Assembly: GCA_017590115.1 (NCBI GenBank)
Contig: JAGGNK010006559.1
Span: 4,199,642 to 4,263,641, forward strand
Reading direction: 5' to 3'
From: Montifringilla adamsi
Taxonomy: Eukaryota > Chordata > Aves > Passeriformes > Passeridae
Length of the DNA stretch: 64,000 nt
Positions 62,747 through 64,000 of the stretch are shown piece by piece (within the stretch, counting starts at the first letter, position 1; every line of letters begins with the position of its first letter). The translations under genes were made by a program, and so were the position numbers. The notes beneath the pieces were generated by a model that did no database searches, was not told the origin of the DNA, and worked only from the letters and a program-made list of their open reading frames with translations.

Positions 62747-64000
62747 GAACAATCCCACTAGGGAAAGGTAGGGAATGCAAGGAAAGAACATGGTTGAACG
62801 TAACAAAAGCTAGCTCTGCAACTAGCTGTATACCAAAGAGGGAGGACTGCAGGCTTAAGGCAAACTTACTCATTCAGCTAATAGAAGAGTCTTTTCATTT
62901 TACACATATTAATATTATCATTGAGAATTTGTTAACTGGTTCAGGGCATCCACTCCAGCTTCTAAATATAGGGGAAAACATCCTGATATCACTTACAAAA
63001 TGCATTTACAAAATGAATTTTATGGAAAGGTATCAAAAACTTTTGCATCTCAAAATTTTCTCTGTGTTGAAGAAGTGTTTCGTCTGGGTAAGGGACTGGG
63101 TAAAAGTTCAACCAGCTGATTTCTCTGAAAATTTTGTATAAGCCATGTGTCTTAAAAGGTTGTAGCAAGAGTCAATGACAACCATGCTTTATAAAACATC
63201 TAAGCTTAAGAACAAGGCCAATCAGTTCTAGAAGTCAAGGACAGGCTAACAGCACAATAAACATTAATCAGAATTAATGCTTGCATATGTTCTTACAGCC
63301 ATGACATTAATCAAGTGTAAAGAGAACTCGAAGTGGTATGCATGGCCAAATTTATGCTTCTCTGGAAAGGTTTTCCCACTGGGGCGGGGTTTTCTTGTAT
63401 ATTTGAGAGGGAGCTCTACATCTTCAAATGTTTTAGTTATATGTAACGAGTGTGATGCTGAGGGCAAAAGCTGTACACAGTGGTATGGCCAAGAGCAGGA
63501 CTGTTTGGCAGGAGGTAGTAGGAGAGAGAGAAAAGCTGTATAGGATTTGACAAGTGACCTTATTGCCCTAACCTGAGGAGGTTTCTGCATACCCTCTGTA
63601 AAACAGGCATCACACATTTTTCTGTGTGATAAAGGAGCATTTTTTTTGTACACTGAAGCCCAGACAAAGTTTCACTCCTGGCTGGTACAGGCAGAATACA
63701 ACCTGTCACATCCCATGGCTCATGAGAGTGTTGGAAGCTGTGCATGCCCAGCATGTTCCAGATGTAGGCTGTCAGTGCAGTGACAGCTAGCAAGGTTACT
63801 CATAAGGGTAAGGTGGAACATGCACATAAACATCTATAGAATTGGGGTTTTGGCCTCTGTCCTGGGGCATACACTCGCAATTTAGTACTTGCAGTTCCAA
63901 GTATTGCCCTCTGAGAAGCCCTTTGTGCCACTGTTCAAAATGCTGTTCATCAACTTGCCATTCCCTAGCTGCCTTCACTGCTGCTTTGTTAGCTCTGTTT
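62747..64000. other. Non-coding stretch to the window edge
   Basis: No gene is recognised. A lone GC-box-like GGGGCGGGG lies at about 63381-63389 with no surrounding CpG island. The frames at 63264-63653 and 63277-63543 overlap on opposite strands and have no domain I know. The right edge is simply cut by the window. Confidence 0.45.

Noticed and set aside
63505..63530. GGAGGTAGTAGG, resembling the let-7 seed region
   Set aside because: The bases after the first dozen do not match let-7 and no complementary arm is present within hairpin distance.
1..64000. CRISPR array, operon, phage or insertion-sequence content
   Set aside because: No regularly spaced repeats, no closely packed long frames and no bacterial start signals are seen. 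The CR1 elements and CpG island place the DNA in a vertebrate nuclear genome.

Overview
This window looks like bird nuclear DNA, mostly non-coding. The main evidence is eight fragments of CR1 LINEs carrying the avian type of 3' end (short repeats of the ATTCTATG kind, no poly-A tail). The background is AT-rich and CpG-poor, and no bacterial-style gene packing is visible. I recognise no complete protein-coding gene. The longest frames in AT-rich DNA (up to about 116 codons) match nothing I know, and the long frames between 50.3 and 52.7 kb are what stop-poor GC-rich DNA gives by chance.

Layout. From 1 to 49.8 kb is AT-rich intergenic or intronic DNA with six CR1 fragments (2314-2690 minus, 3800-5348 plus, 10196-10972 plus, 27655-28086 minus, 39831-39955 minus, 45709-45822 minus), microsatellites and several very long A homopolymers. 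From 49.8 to 50.26 kb a 106-bp tandem duplication and five T tracts lead into a strong CpG island at about 50.30-52.66 kb, the only clear promoter-type element here. The island has a good minus-strand splice donor at 51703/51702. This makes a non-coding first exon of a leftward gene plausible, with much of the left 50 kb as its first intron. From 52.7 to 64 kb the DNA is AT-rich again, with a consensus-perfect CTCF motif at 54935-54948 and two more CR1 pieces (55892-56358 minus, 62398-62746 plus).

How it may fit together (inference). C exceeds G on the plus strand left of the island, and G exceeds C right of it. Such a skew switch is expected at a divergent promoter, at a replication origin, or at both. 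On this reading a leftward transcript would cross a possible 27-nt microexon (14963-14989) and a 34-bp stem hairpin (42532-42608). The three plus-strand mismatches of that hairpin all become G-U pairs in minus-strand RNA.

The best leads are the skew switch at the island, the 42.5 kb hairpin, the paired homeodomain-type palindromes at 42.2 kb, the perfect 26-bp palindrome inside the CR1 at 10.8 kb, the CTCF site at 54.9 kb and the microexon-like segment at 15.0 kb. All are readings by eye and none was tested computationally.
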